Of a stretch of DNA of 36,748 bases, positions 6,597 through 14,558 are shown one piece after another. Source of the stretch: JAIMBK01 sp040755975 (GTDB lineage: Bacteria; Bacillota; Desulfotomaculia; Desulfotomaculales; Nap2-2B). The notes under the pieces are model-generated. The model worked only from the letters and a program-made list of their open reading frames with translations, did not search any database and was not told the origin of the DNA. Position numbers and translations under genes: made by a program. The stretch spans positions 1 through 36,748 of the forward strand of contig JBFLZY010000022.1 in assembly GCA_040755975.1 (NCBI GenBank), read 5' to 3'. Position 1 is the first letter of the stretch. Each line of letters begins with the position of its first letter.

Positions 6597-8813
6597 GTGG
6601 AGAAAAAGGTGGGCGTATACATCTGTACGGGCTGTGACATAGGAGAGTCTTTGGACTGTGAGGCGCTTTCGAAAGTGGCCGCAAGCGAGTACAAGGTACC
6701 CGTTTGCAAGTCCCATCCCTTCCTCTGCAGCGGCGAGGGGGTCGCTCTCATTAAAAACGACCTTGCCGGGGAAGGCGTGAACGCCGTCGTTATTGCCGCC
6801 TGTTCACCGCGCGTTAACTACGACGTTTTCGACTTCCCGAACGTCTTTGTGGAGAGGGTCAACTTAAGGGAACAGGGCGTCTGGTGCCATCCGGCAAACG
6901 ACGAAGATACGCAGATGCTGGCTGAGGACAGCCTGCGCATGGGGATCGTCAAGGCCCAGCAGGCCGGCCTGCCGGAGCCTTTCCAGGCCGAGAACCTTTC
7001 CAGGACCGTCCTGGTGGTGGGCGGCGGCCTGGCGGGCATCACCGCCGCCGCGGAAAGCGCCCGGGCGGGGTACCAGGCCGTTCTGGTGGAGAAAAAGGAA
7101 TCCCTGGGCGGCTGGGCGGCCGGGCGGAAAAACGTGGTCGGCCTGCGCCCGCCTTACACGGAACTGGAAGATCTCAATCTTCCCGGGAGAATTAAAGAAG
7201 TCGAGGACAACCCCGGGATTACCGTTTATAAAAACGCGCAGATTGAAAAAATCACCGGCGCCCCGGGGATGTTTGACGTGCAGATCAAGCAAAACGGCAG
7301 CGTCGCTAATGAACGGGTGGGCGCCATCGTGCTGGCCGCCGGCGCCGTTGCCTACGACGCGACGAAGCTGGATAAACTGGGCTTCGGCAAGTACGCCAAC
7401 GTAGTCACCGGGGAGCAGCTGGAAGCAATGGCCGTACAGGGGGCAATCAAGCGTCCCTCCGACGGCAAACCGGTGGAAAGCGTGGCCTTTATTTTATGCG
7501 CCGGCTCCCGGGACAAGGAGCATTTGCCCTACTGTTCGGCCATCTGCTGCACGGAGTCGCTCAAGCAGGCGCTCTACGTGAAGGAGCAGAACCCGGAAGC
7601 GAAGGTGTACATCTTCTACAAGGACATGCGGGCGACCGGGAACTACGAACTCCTCTACCAGCGGGTGCAGAAAGAGGGGGCCATTTTCTTCCGGGGGGAC
7701 GTTTTGGGCATCGGCGAAGTGGTGGACAGCCAGCTGGTCATTTCGGCCGAGGACGTCCTGGTGGGCGAAGGCATCAAAACGGAACCCATCGACCTGGTGG
7801 TTCTGGCCACCGGCATGGTTCCCGCCACCGCCATCGGGGAGAAGCTGATCATCAAGGCGGAGGACGAGAAGGGGGCGCAGGAAGAAGCGCCGGCCGACGA
7901 GATCATCCGCGCCGACATTTTAAACCTGGAATACCGGCAGGGGCCGGAAGTTCCGCCCTTGAAATACGGTTTTGCCGATTCGCACTTTATCTGCTTCCCG
8001 TACGAAACGCGCCGGACGGGCATCTACGCCGCCGGGAGCGTCAGGGCGCCGATGGACATCCCCACCACGATCAGGGACGCCACCGGGGCGGCCCTCAAGG
8101 CCATCCAGTGCGTGGAACTGACGGCCGCCGGTTCGGCGGTGCACCCGCGGGTTTGGGATCTGTCCTTCCCGGAATTCTTCATGCAGAGGTGCACCCAGTG
8201 CAAGCGTTGCACCGTGGAGTGCCCGTTCGGGGCCATTAACGAAGACGAAAAGTTCAATCCGCTGCCCAACCCCACGCGCTGCCGGCGGTGCGGCACCTGC
8301 ATGGGGTCCTGTCCGGAGCGGATCATTTCCTTTAAGAATTATTCCGTGCCGATTATCGGAGGTATGCTGAAAGCCATCGAAGTGCCCGAAGAAGACGAGG
8401 AAAAGCCGCGCATCCTGGTTTTTGCCTGCGAAAACGACGCCTACCCGGCCCTGGATATGGCGGGCGTCAACCGCCTGAGCATCAGCCCCTGGGTGCGGAT
8501 CATCCCGGTGCGCTGCCTGGGCTCCCTGAACCTGGTGTGGATCGCCGACGCCCTTTCCAAGGGCATTGACGGTATCCTCCTGTTGGGCTGCAAGCACGGT
8601 GACGATTACCAGTGCCACTTCGTCAAAGGCAGCGAGCTGGCCAGTTACCGGCTGTCCAAGATCTCCGAGACGCTGAACCGCCTGGCGCTGGAAGCCGACC
8701 GGGTGCGCATGGAGCAGGTCAGCATCATGGACTACGACCGGATCCCGGGGATCATCGAAGAATTTGCCGGCAGGCTGGAGGAAGTCGGCCCCAACCCGTA
8801 CAAAGGGTTTTAG
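6597..8813 (+). CDS. qmoB: Quinone-interacting membrane-bound oxidoreductase subunit B (HdrA/MvhD fusion)
   Basis: The 738-residue protein begins at GTG 6597, preceded by GGGGAGG within the end of qmoA. Domain order: an HdrA N-terminal segment with Cys motifs (CTGCDIGE near residue 12), an FAD domain (VLVVGGGLAGITAA, about residue 138), two ferredoxin clusters starting at C532 (CTQCKRCTVECP) and C562 (CRRCGTCMGSCP), and an MvhD-like C-terminal domain from about 600 to the end with Cys residues in VFACEND and LLGCKHGDD. This layout is that of QmoB. It should act with QmoA in the cytoplasm next to AprBA and may allow electron bifurcation or confurcation, as suggested for HdrA-type proteins. A repeat-rich gap separates it from the next gene. 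Confidence 0.94.
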   Translation: MEKKVGVYICTGCDIGESLDCEALSKVAASEYKVPVCKSHPFLCSGEGVALIKNDLAGEGVNAVVIAACSPRVNYDVFDFPNVFVERVNLREQGVWCHPANDEDTQMLAEDSLRMGIVKAQQAGLPEPFQAENLSRTVLVVGGGLAGITAAAESARAGYQAVLVEKKESLGGWAAGRKNVVGLRPPYTELEDLNLPGRIKEVEDNPGITVYKNAQIEKITGAPGMFDVQIKQNGSVANERVGAIVLAAGAVAYDATKLDKLGFGKYANVVTGEQLEAMAVQGAIKRPSDGKPVESVAFILCAGSRDKEHLPYCSAICCTESLKQALYVKEQNPEAKVYIFYKDMRATGNYELLYQRVQKEGAIFFRGDVLGIGEVVDSQLVISAEDVLVGEGIKTEPIDLVVLATGMVPATAIGEKLIIKAEDEKGAQEEAPADEIIRADILNLEYRQGPEVPPLKYGFADSHFICFPYETRRTGIYAAGSVRAPMDIPTTIRDATGAALKAIQCVELTAAGSAVHPRVWDLSFPEFFMQRCTQCKRCTVECPFGAINEDEKFNPLPNPTRCRRCGTCMGSCPERIISFKNYSVPIIGGMLKAIEVPEEDEEKPRILVFACENDAYPALDMAGVNRLSISPWVRIIPVRCLGSLNLVWIADALSKGIDGILLLGCKHGDDYQCHFVKGSELASYRLSKISETLNRLALEADRVRMEQVSIMDYDRIPGIIEEFAGRLEEVGPNPYKGF

Positions 8814-8815
8814 TT

Positions 8816-9058
8816 AAGAAGGCACAAAGGGGCAAAGGCACAGAGGCACAAAGGGGGATAAATAAAAAAAGGCACAAAGGCACAGAGGGAAAAAGATACA
8901 GAGGCACAGAGGGAAAGGTAAAAGGGACAGAGGCTCAGAGGTATAGAGGCGCAAAGGCATACAAAAGGAAGAGTGTCAGCGAAAAATAATTTACTTTGTG
9001 CCTTAGTGCCTGTCAAACTTTGTGCTTCTTTTTGAAAAACCTTGTGCCTTAGTGCCGG
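8816..9058. repeat. GCAC-rich inverted repeat cluster between qmoB and the HdrD-like gene
   Basis: Many copies of AGGCACAAAGG or AGGCACAGAGG run in one direction (about 8819-8960), and their complement (CTTTGTGCCTTAGTGCC) appears twice at about 8994-9056. The transcript could fold into long hairpins. It occupies nearly the whole 286-bp gap and encodes nothing convincing. Related elements are at 10386, 14509, 19628 and 28023. Confidence 0.85.
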
Positions 9059-9099
9059 TGGCTTTCTGTCTTAAAAAACGCCGAAGGAGTATTAAACTT

Positions 9100-10263
9100 A
9101 TGGAAGCAAAAGAACTGTCCATGGAAATGAAAGAATATATCGTTACGGCTGGGGCCGAAACCCTCGATTGGTGCATGCAGTGCGGGCTCTGCTCCGCCGT
9201 TTGCCCGTGGCGCCTGGTGCCCGGTCATTTAAGCGAGGCGTTTTCCATCCGGAAAATGCAGCGTCTGGGGCAGCTGGGGCTGGAAGGGTTCGATGCGGAA
9301 GACGTTCTTTTTGCCTGCACCACCTGCGGCATGTGCCAGGTCAACTGCCCCCGGCAGGTGAAGATTATCGACAACGTCCGTTCCATGCGGAGCACCACTG
9401 TGGAAGCGGGCTTTGTGCCGACAAACCTGCGCTCCATCGTGGGCAGCCTGCACGCCAACGGCAACCCCTGGTCGGGGGCGCGGGAAAACCGCCACAGCTG
9501 GCGGAAGGACATCGCGGTGCCGGTCTTCACCCCGGATACCGAATATTTCCTGTTCGTTTGCTGCACTTCCTGCTACGATCCCCGCAGCCAGAAAATAGCC
9601 CGGAGCATTGTCGAGGCGCTCAAGAAGGCGGGGGTAAGCTTCGGCGTGATCGGCACCGAAGAAAGCTGCTGCGGTGAAACCGTGCGCAAGATCGGCGACG
9701 AGGAGTTGTTTAAAAAACTGGCCCGGGGGAATATTGAGCTGTTTGCCCGCAAAGGCGTGCGCAAAATCATCACCACGTCGCCGCATTGCCTGTATACTTT
9801 TAAAAACGAGTATCCCGAACTGGGCGGCCAATTTGAGGTGGTTCATTACACGGAGCTGCTGGCCGGGCTGCTCCGGGAGGGAAAGCTCAATTTAAACGGT
9901 TCGTTGGGCAAAAAAGTCGCCTATCACGACCCGTGCTACCTGGGCCGCCATAACGGGATCTTCGACGCCCCCCGCACCCTGCTGAGCGCCATCCCGGAGG
10001 CGGAAGTGATCGAACTGGACCGCTCCCGGGAAAGGAGCCTGTGCTGCGCCGGCGGCGGCGGCCGGCTGTGGGCGGAAGTCCCCCGGGGAGAAAGGTTCGG
10101 GGAATTGCGGGTTTTGGACGCCGAAGCAAAGCAGGCGGATATCCTGGCCACGGCCTGCCCTTACTGTATGATCATGCTGGAAGCCGACTGCCTGGCTTTA
10201 GATAAGCAGGAGAAGATAAAGATTATGGAGATTTCGGAACTCCTCAACGCCTGTTCTGGATAG
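9100..10263 (+). CDS. HdrD-like iron-sulfur protein (ferredoxin plus two CCG domains)
   Basis: The 387-residue protein resembles a fusion of heterodisulfide reductase subunits C and B, i.e. HdrD type. N-terminal [4Fe-4S] sets begin at C25 (CMQCGLCSAVCP) and C73 (CTTCGMCQVNCP). Two cysteine-rich CCG domains follow: CCTSCYD ... SCCGET ... SPHC, and HDPCYLGRHN ... CCAGGGG ... CPYC. Such domains hold a special [4Fe-4S] centre in HdrB/HdrD. No membrane segment is present, so it is cytoplasmic. ATG 9100 is chosen because GAAGGAGT precedes it by 9 bp. In Gram-positive sulfate reducers hdr-type genes next to qmoAB are known and are thought to replace or assist QmoC (from memory). Here a membrane QmoC also follows, so this is an extra redox subunit. 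The substrate is unknown. Confidence 0.85.
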   Translation: MEAKELSMEMKEYIVTAGAETLDWCMQCGLCSAVCPWRLVPGHLSEAFSIRKMQRLGQLGLEGFDAEDVLFACTTCGMCQVNCPRQVKIIDNVRSMRSTTVEAGFVPTNLRSIVGSLHANGNPWSGARENRHSWRKDIAVPVFTPDTEYFLFVCCTSCYDPRSQKIARSIVEALKKAGVSFGVIGTEESCCGETVRKIGDEELFKKLARGNIELFARKGVRKIITTSPHCLYTFKNEYPELGGQFEVVHYTELLAGLLREGKLNLNGSLGKKVAYHDPCYLGRHNGIFDAPRTLLSAIPEAEVIELDRSRERSLCCAGGGGRLWAEVPRGERFGELRVLDAEAKQADILATACPYCMIMLEADCLALDKQEKIKIMEISELLNACSG

Positions 10264-10385
10264 ACTCCCATGCCGCTTTTTCGCGGCACCGGCAGAGGAT
10301 GAAAATTCCCAGCCCGCCGTTCGATTTGCCAGGAGCGTTGGCGCGATGGCAAACGAACGGCGGGTAAAGAGATATTTTCAGGGTA
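10264..10385. repeat. Hairpin element copy 1 (shared with 14377-14480)
   Basis: The element begins at the stop codon of the HdrD-like gene. It has a small hairpin TGCCGC/GCGGCA (10271-10288) and a large one with arms at 10313-10331 and 10347-10364 (CCCGCCGTTCG ... CGAACGGCGGG). It ends in TATTTTCAGGGTAG. Copy 2 after htrA keeps the small hairpin with a paired base change (TGCCAC/GTGGCA). Shorter relatives are at 17511 and 25073. Confidence 0.85.
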
Positions 10386-10477
10386 GAAAGGCGCAAAGGC
10401 ATAAAGGCACAGAGGAAATAGAGACGTTTTGTAGAAATATACTTTGTGCCTCAGTGACTGTGTGCCCTGTGCCTTTC
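10386..10477. repeat. GCAC-rich palindromic repeat before qmoC
   Basis: The left arm at about 10387-10415 (AAAGGCGCAAAGGCATAAAG and following) pairs imperfectly with the right arm at about 10440-10477 (TACTTTGTGCCTCAGTG and following). Same family as the element before the HdrD-like gene. It lies 45 bp upstream of the qmoC start. Confidence 0.8.
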
Positions 10478-10521
10478 CTAAATACTTTGCACTCAACACT
10501 AACTTTGGGAGGGAGACCAAA

Positions 10522-11670
10522 TTGGTCACCGTTAATCCGCGCTTTCCCGAGAAACTAAAAAAGTTCGGCGCCGAAACCGCCACCGAATGTTTCAACTGCG
10601 GAACCTGTACGGCCGTCTGCCCGCTGGTGGAAGAGCAGACGCTTTTCCCGCGCAAAATGATCCGCTACGTTCAGCTGGGGCTGGAGGAGAAAGTGAAACA
10701 TTCGGTAGAGCCGTGGCTTTGCTATTACTGCGGGGAATGCCAGCAATACTGTCCCCGCCAGGCCAATCCGGGCGAACTGATGATGGCTTTGCGCCGGTAC
10801 CTGACTTCCATCTACGACTGGACCGGCCTGTCTCGAAAGCTTTATACCTCCAAGGCCTGGGAGGTAATCGCCATCATTGTCCTCTTTTTCGCCACTTTGG
10901 GGGTAGTTGCCCTTTTGCACGGGCCCGTGGTAACCACCCACACGGAGCTGGAGACCTTCGCTCCCCGGCACATCGTCGACCCGGCCGGCTGGCTTTTTGG
11001 CGGAGTCCTCTCCATAATTTTGCTCATTAACATTTACCGCATGTACAGGCTGGTGATGACCGGCGGGGAAAGGGTGACGATTCCTTTATCCCTTTACGTA
11101 AAGGAAATTTTCACCCTGGCGCTGCACTTTTTCACCCAGCGGCGATTTTTGGACTGCAAGAGCAAGCGCACAAACAGGTGGCTTAAGCACTGGCTTTTAA
11201 TGACTGGTTACGCGGCGGCCTTTATCCTGGTGAACGCCTTGTCCAAGTGGTTCCTGACCAACGAATTTCTGTCCGTCTTCCATCCTGCCAGGCTGCTCGG
11301 ATACTACGCCACCATTGCCATGTTGTACGTGACTACGGACGCCATCATCGGCCGGCTGCGGAAAACCGACCCGGTTCACCAGTATTCCCATTCCACGGAC
11401 TGGATGTTTTTGATCCTGCTCTGGCTCACGGTCTTTACGGGGCTGCTGACGCACGTCTTTAAATACCTTGACCTGCCCCTGCCGACCTATTATACTTTTG
11501 CCATCCACCTTGCTTTTACGGTGCCCCTGCTGGGCCTGGAAGTGCCCTTTACCAAGTGGTCGCACCTGGCCTACCGGCCCTTTGCCCTCTATTTCCTACG
11601 GTTAAAGGAAAGCGCCCTGCAGGCGCAGCGGGCCAAAACGCAGCTTGGCCAGGCGGCAGTTCGCGGGTAG
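10522..11670 (+). CDS. qmoC: Quinone-interacting membrane-bound oxidoreductase subunit C (HdrC/HdrE-like fusion)
   Basis: The 382-residue protein has an HdrC-like N-terminus with two [4Fe-4S] sets beginning at C23 (CFNCGTCTAVCP) and C67 (CYYCGECQQYCP). About six hydrophobic helices follow between residues ~113 and ~350, as in a cytochrome-b-type HdrE/NarI-like anchor. It would bind menaquinol in the membrane and feed electrons to QmoAB and AprBA. The start is TTG 10522, with GGGAGGGAG 8 bp upstream; the open frame extends further left only through repeat DNA. The length is typical of QmoC. It follows the HdrD-like gene after 258 bp of repeats, an unusual gap within a complex-encoding cluster. 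A terminator follows. Confidence 0.9.
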   Translation: MVTVNPRFPEKLKKFGAETATECFNCGTCTAVCPLVEEQTLFPRKMIRYVQLGLEEKVKHSVEPWLCYYCGECQQYCPRQANPGELMMALRRYLTSIYDWTGLSRKLYTSKAWEVIAIIVLFFATLGVVALLHGPVVTTHTELETFAPRHIVDPAGWLFGGVLSIILLINIYRMYRLVMTGGERVTIPLSLYVKEIFTLALHFFTQRRFLDCKSKRTNRWLKHWLLMTGYAAAFILVNALSKWFLTNEFLSVFHPARLLGYYATIAMLYVTTDAIIGRLRKTDPVHQYSHSTDWMFLILLWLTVFTGLLTHVFKYLDLPLPTYYTFAIHLAFTVPLLGLEVPFTKWSHLAYRPFALYFLRLKESALQAQRAKTQLGQAAVRG

Positions 11671-11722
11671 CGAGGAGAGGAGCAGTGACTTTGCTTTTCC
11701 GGGAGATCTCGCTTCCCGAACG

Positions 11723-11749
11723 GGGGAGGGGGTCTCCCCTTTTCTTTTT
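11723..11749 (+). terminator. Terminator after qmoC
   Basis: The stem GGGGAG (11723-11728) / CTCCCC (11734-11739) with a 5-nt loop is followed by TTTTCTTTTT. It closes the sulfate cluster. Confidence 0.8.
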
Positions 11750-11770
11750 GAAAAAGTTTTTTAAGCGGGG

Positions 11771-11800
11771 TTGCCAAGTAGGGCCGACGTAATTTACAAT
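11771..11800 (+). promoter_or_regulatory. Sigma-A type promoter of the DUF1646 gene
   Basis: TTGCCA at 11771-11776, an 18-nt spacer, and TACAAT at 11795-11800. It lies 50 bp upstream of the start codon and after the qmoC terminator. Confidence 0.55.
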
Positions 11801-11850
11801 TAGGCTAGTCTTTAACTCCCTCTAGGTGAATTGAAGGAGGATTTTGACTA

Positions 11851-13017
11851 ATGATAATTGGTTTAATAATTATTCTGGTTCTGGTCCTGGCCCTCCCGTT
11901 TCTGATCAAACAAGTCGAGCACAACCTGGAGCCTTTTCTCTTTATCATGGGCCTGGCGGCGACCATCGTTTCCGGCGTGCTGGGCAAAGAGCTGATCGTT
12001 GAAATTTTGGAAAACCATTTCATGTACATGATCACCGGCGCCGTGCTGATTGCCGGGCTGTTATTTAAATTCTTGAAAAACAGAGTGAAGGGCGGCGTTG
12101 ACGCCATCCTGCGGTACGTCCCCCTCAAAGTTTTTATCTTTTTAATTACGATCGTCCTTGGACTGGCATCCAGCATCATCACGGCCATCATCGCTTCCCT
12201 GGTGCTGGTGGAAATCATCAGCGTCCTGCCGCTTTCCCGCAAAGAAAAGGTCAACCTGGACATCATCGCCTGCTTTTCCATCGGCCTCGGGGCCGCGCTC
12301 ACCCCGGTAGGGGAACCGCTTTCCACCATCACCGTTTCCAAGTTAAATGCCGGTTTCTGGTATCTCTTGCAGGAAATCGGCTGGTTCGTTATCCCCGGCG
12401 TCCTGGTTACCGGCCTGTTTGGCGCTTACTACGTGAAGGGTAAGCGGCCGGCGGAAGGCGGGGCTGTTGCTGATTCCCCCGCCCGGGCGGAAAATGTCCG
12501 GGTGAACGCCGGTATTGCCGGTAAGGGAGAAGGGGATGAGGAAAGGGCGGCGAGCCGGGCCATGGCGGTTACCGAGACGGCGGCGGCCGCCGAAGCGGCA
12601 ATGGCGGAAGAAACGCTGGAGGAAGAGTCGTATCAGGGGGTATTTATCCGGGCAATGAAGATCCTGGTCTTTGTAATGGCTTTGGAATTGCTGGGCGCCG
12701 GCTTCAAGCCCGTTATCGACACCTACGTGATCTACTTCGACAGCCGCCTCCTTTATTGGGTGAACATGATTTCCGCCGTTTTGGACAACGCCACCCTGGC
12801 GGCGGCGGAAATCAGCCCGAAAATGACTTCCCAGCAAATCCAGGCGATCCTTATGGGGCTTTTGATCAGCGGCGGGATGCTTATCCCCGGCAACATCCCC
12901 AACATCGTTTCCGCCGGCAAGCTCAAGATCGGCAGCCGGGAATGGGCCCGCCTGGGGGTGCCCTTCGGGCTGGCTTTGATGATCGTTTACTTTGTTATCC
13001 TTTTTATAGTTTTATAA
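11851..13017 (+). CDS. DUF1646-type predicted cation permease
   Basis: The 388-residue membrane protein has about ten hydrophobic helices, consistent with the DUF1646 family (predicted cation transporters related to the ion-transporter/ArsB-NhaD group). Features are the motif ALTPVGEPLSTITVSKL in the first half and the mirror-like GMLIPGNIPNIVSAGKLKIG near the C-terminus, both typical of paired re-entrant loops in that superfamily. The two halves are joined by an unusual ~65-residue loop (about 195-260) rich in Ala, Glu and Arg and of low complexity. The ATG at 11851 follows AAGGAGG. The ion transported is unknown; sodium or another cation is a guess. It has its own promoter and is probably not part of the sulfate operon. 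Confidence 0.75.
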   Translation: MIIGLIIILVLVLALPFLIKQVEHNLEPFLFIMGLAATIVSGVLGKELIVEILENHFMYMITGAVLIAGLLFKFLKNRVKGGVDAILRYVPLKVFIFLITIVLGLASSIITAIIASLVLVEIISVLPLSRKEKVNLDIIACFSIGLGAALTPVGEPLSTITVSKLNAGFWYLLQEIGWFVIPGVLVTGLFGAYYVKGKRPAEGGAVADSPARAENVRVNAGIAGKGEGDEERAASRAMAVTETAAAAEAAMAEETLEEESYQGVFIRAMKILVFVMALELLGAGFKPVIDTYVIYFDSRLLYWVNMISAVLDNATLAAAEISPKMTSQQIQAILMGLLISGGMLIPGNIPNIVSAGKLKIGSREWARLGVPFGLALMIVYFVILFIVL

Positions 13018-13112
13018 TTTTCTTCTCTTCCTCTGGAAACGGGCGTCGTTTTTTGATAAAATAGAACAGGTGACGGACTAAGCGCCGGAAGTAAGCTACG
13101 GGTGGTGTAAAA

Positions 13113-14276
13113 ATGGCTAACGTTAGACGCACTCTGGTTTTGGTTGCGATTGCCGCTTTTCTCGCGGGAATAATGTTCGCCGGCGGGTGCCTGCTGGTCA
13201 ACGACCTCGCTCCCAAAGCGGGCAAAGGGCCGGACTCCGGGAGCGGGCTGATGGCCCGCGCGGCGGATAGCCTGCCGGGGGTCGGGCCCGATACGGTGGC
13301 CAATATAGTTAACCAGGCCGGACCTGCCGTGGTGAAAATTGATACGGTTACCACGCAGGGGGGAGGGGTAGATCCGTTTTTCAACGATCCTTTCTTCCGG
13401 CAGTTTTTCGGCAATCCCTTCGGCTTTCGGGTCACTCCGCGGGAAGAACACGGTCTGGGTTCCGGTTTTATCATTTCTGAAGACGGATACGTCTTGACCA
13501 ATGAACACGTGATTAACGGGGCCACGAGGATCACGGTGACCATCCAGGGCTTTGCCGAGCCTCTTCCCGCGCAGGTCGTGGGCGCGGACTACGACCTGGA
13601 CCTGGCGGTGCTCAAGGTGGACGCCGGGCGCGCTTTGCCGGTCTTGAAACTGGGCGATTCCGATAAGATAAAGGTGGGCAACTGGGTAATCGCCATAGGG
13701 AACCCGTTCGGCCTGGACCATACCGTGACCGTCGGGGTGATCAGCGCAAAAGGCCGGCCGGTGCAGGTGGAGAACCGCAGTTACAAAAACCTGCTGCAGA
13801 CGGACGCTTCGATCAACCCCGGCAACAGCGGCGGGCCGCTTTTAAACCTGGCCGGTGAGGTGGTGGGCATTAACACGGCGGTGGCCCAGGCGCAGGGGAT
13901 CGGTTTTGCCATCCCGGCCGGCACGGTGAAAGAAGTGCTTGACGAGTTAATTAACAAAGGGAAAGTAATCCGCCCCTGGCTGGGCGTCCAGTTGCACCCC
14001 CTCAATGAAGACTTGGCCCGGTACCTGGGCTTAAAGAGTACGGAAGGAGCCCTGGTGGTGGGCGTGGTGCAGGGCAGTCCCGCCGAGCGGGCCGGCCTGG
14101 AGCAGGGGGACGTGATCGTGCAGTGGGACGGCAAAAAGGTTGCCAGTGTGGACGACTTGATTGAATTAATCCGGCAGACAGGGATCGGCCAAAAAGTAGT
14201 CGCCGTTCTCTACCGCGGCGGAAGGCTCCTCTCGGTCTCCATCGTGGTTACGGAAAAACCGGGGCAGCTGCGGTAG
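13113..14276 (+). CDS. HtrA/DegP-family serine protease with PDZ domain
   Basis: The 387-residue protein has an N-terminal hydrophobic segment (about residues 7-29), which anchors or exports it, then a trypsin-like domain and one PDZ domain (about 285-380). The catalytic triad is visible: His132 in TNEHVING, Asp163 in DLDLAVLKV and Ser239 in NPGNSGGPL. Such proteases degrade or refold damaged proteins at the cell envelope. A cysteine at residue 26 follows the hydrophobic stretch (FAGGC), but the match to a lipobox is poor. The ATG at 13113 has a GGGTGGTG-like ribosome site. It lies 95 bp after the permease gene; co-transcription is possible. Confidence 0.93.
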   Translation: MANVRRTLVLVAIAAFLAGIMFAGGCLLVNDLAPKAGKGPDSGSGLMARAADSLPGVGPDTVANIVNQAGPAVVKIDTVTTQGGGVDPFFNDPFFRQFFGNPFGFRVTPREEHGLGSGFIISEDGYVLTNEHVINGATRITVTIQGFAEPLPAQVVGADYDLDLAVLKVDAGRALPVLKLGDSDKIKVGNWVIAIGNPFGLDHTVTVGVISAKGRPVQVENRSYKNLLQTDASINPGNSGGPLLNLAGEVVGINTAVAQAQGIGFAIPAGTVKEVLDELINKGKVIRPWLGVQLHPLNEDLARYLGLKSTEGALVVGVVQGSPAERAGLEQGDVIVQWDGKKVASVDDLIELIRQTGIGQKVVAVLYRGGRLLSVSIVVTEKPGQLR

Positions 14277-14376
14277 GCGGCTGTTTTGTCCGGCGCCGCA
14301 CGTACATTTCGGGTCAAGCAGACATCCTGCTTGCGGGCGAAGCGACCAGGCAACGCTGCTTTGGTCAATGATTAGA

Positions 14377-14480
14377 CCTCCATGCCACTTTCGTGGCACC
14401 AACAGAGAACAAAAATGGACCGCCCCGCAGCATCGGAGCGACGGCAAACGAACGGCGGGCAAGGAACTATTTTCAGGATA
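14377..14480. repeat. Hairpin element copy 2
   Basis: Aligns with 10264-10385: CTCCATGCC, hairpin TGCCAC/GTGGCA (14383-14398), CAGAG, then CGACGGCAAACGAACGGCGG (14440-14459) and a TATTTTCAGG end. The gap 14277-14558 otherwise holds only small hairpins (for example CAAGCAG/CTGCTTG at 14315-14333) and the terminator below. Confidence 0.85.
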
Positions 14481-14500
14481 GTCTTAGGCGGTTGGTGCGA

Positions 14501-14544
14501 AAACAAATAGGGCACAAAGGAACTCCCTTTTCCTCTGTGCCCTT
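14501..14544 (-). terminator. Terminator of the acyl-CoA synthetase gene (GCAC-type hairpin)
   Basis: Arms AGGGCACAAAGG (14509-14520) and CCTCTGTGCCCT (14532-14543) pair with one mismatch. Read on the minus strand, the hairpin is followed by ATTTGTTTT. It begins 15 bp past the stop of the minus-strand gene and belongs by sequence to the GCAC repeat family. Confidence 0.65.
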
Positions 14545-14558
14545 TATGGTTAGTTCCC

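Noticed and set aside
8612..8989. 125-codon ORF overlapping the qmoB end and the GCAC repeats
   Set aside because: Half is a qmoB shadow and half is translated repeat (RYRGTEGK type).
11556..11792. 78-codon ORF over the qmoC end and its terminator
   Set aside because: It spans the terminator and has no independent ribosome site or motif.
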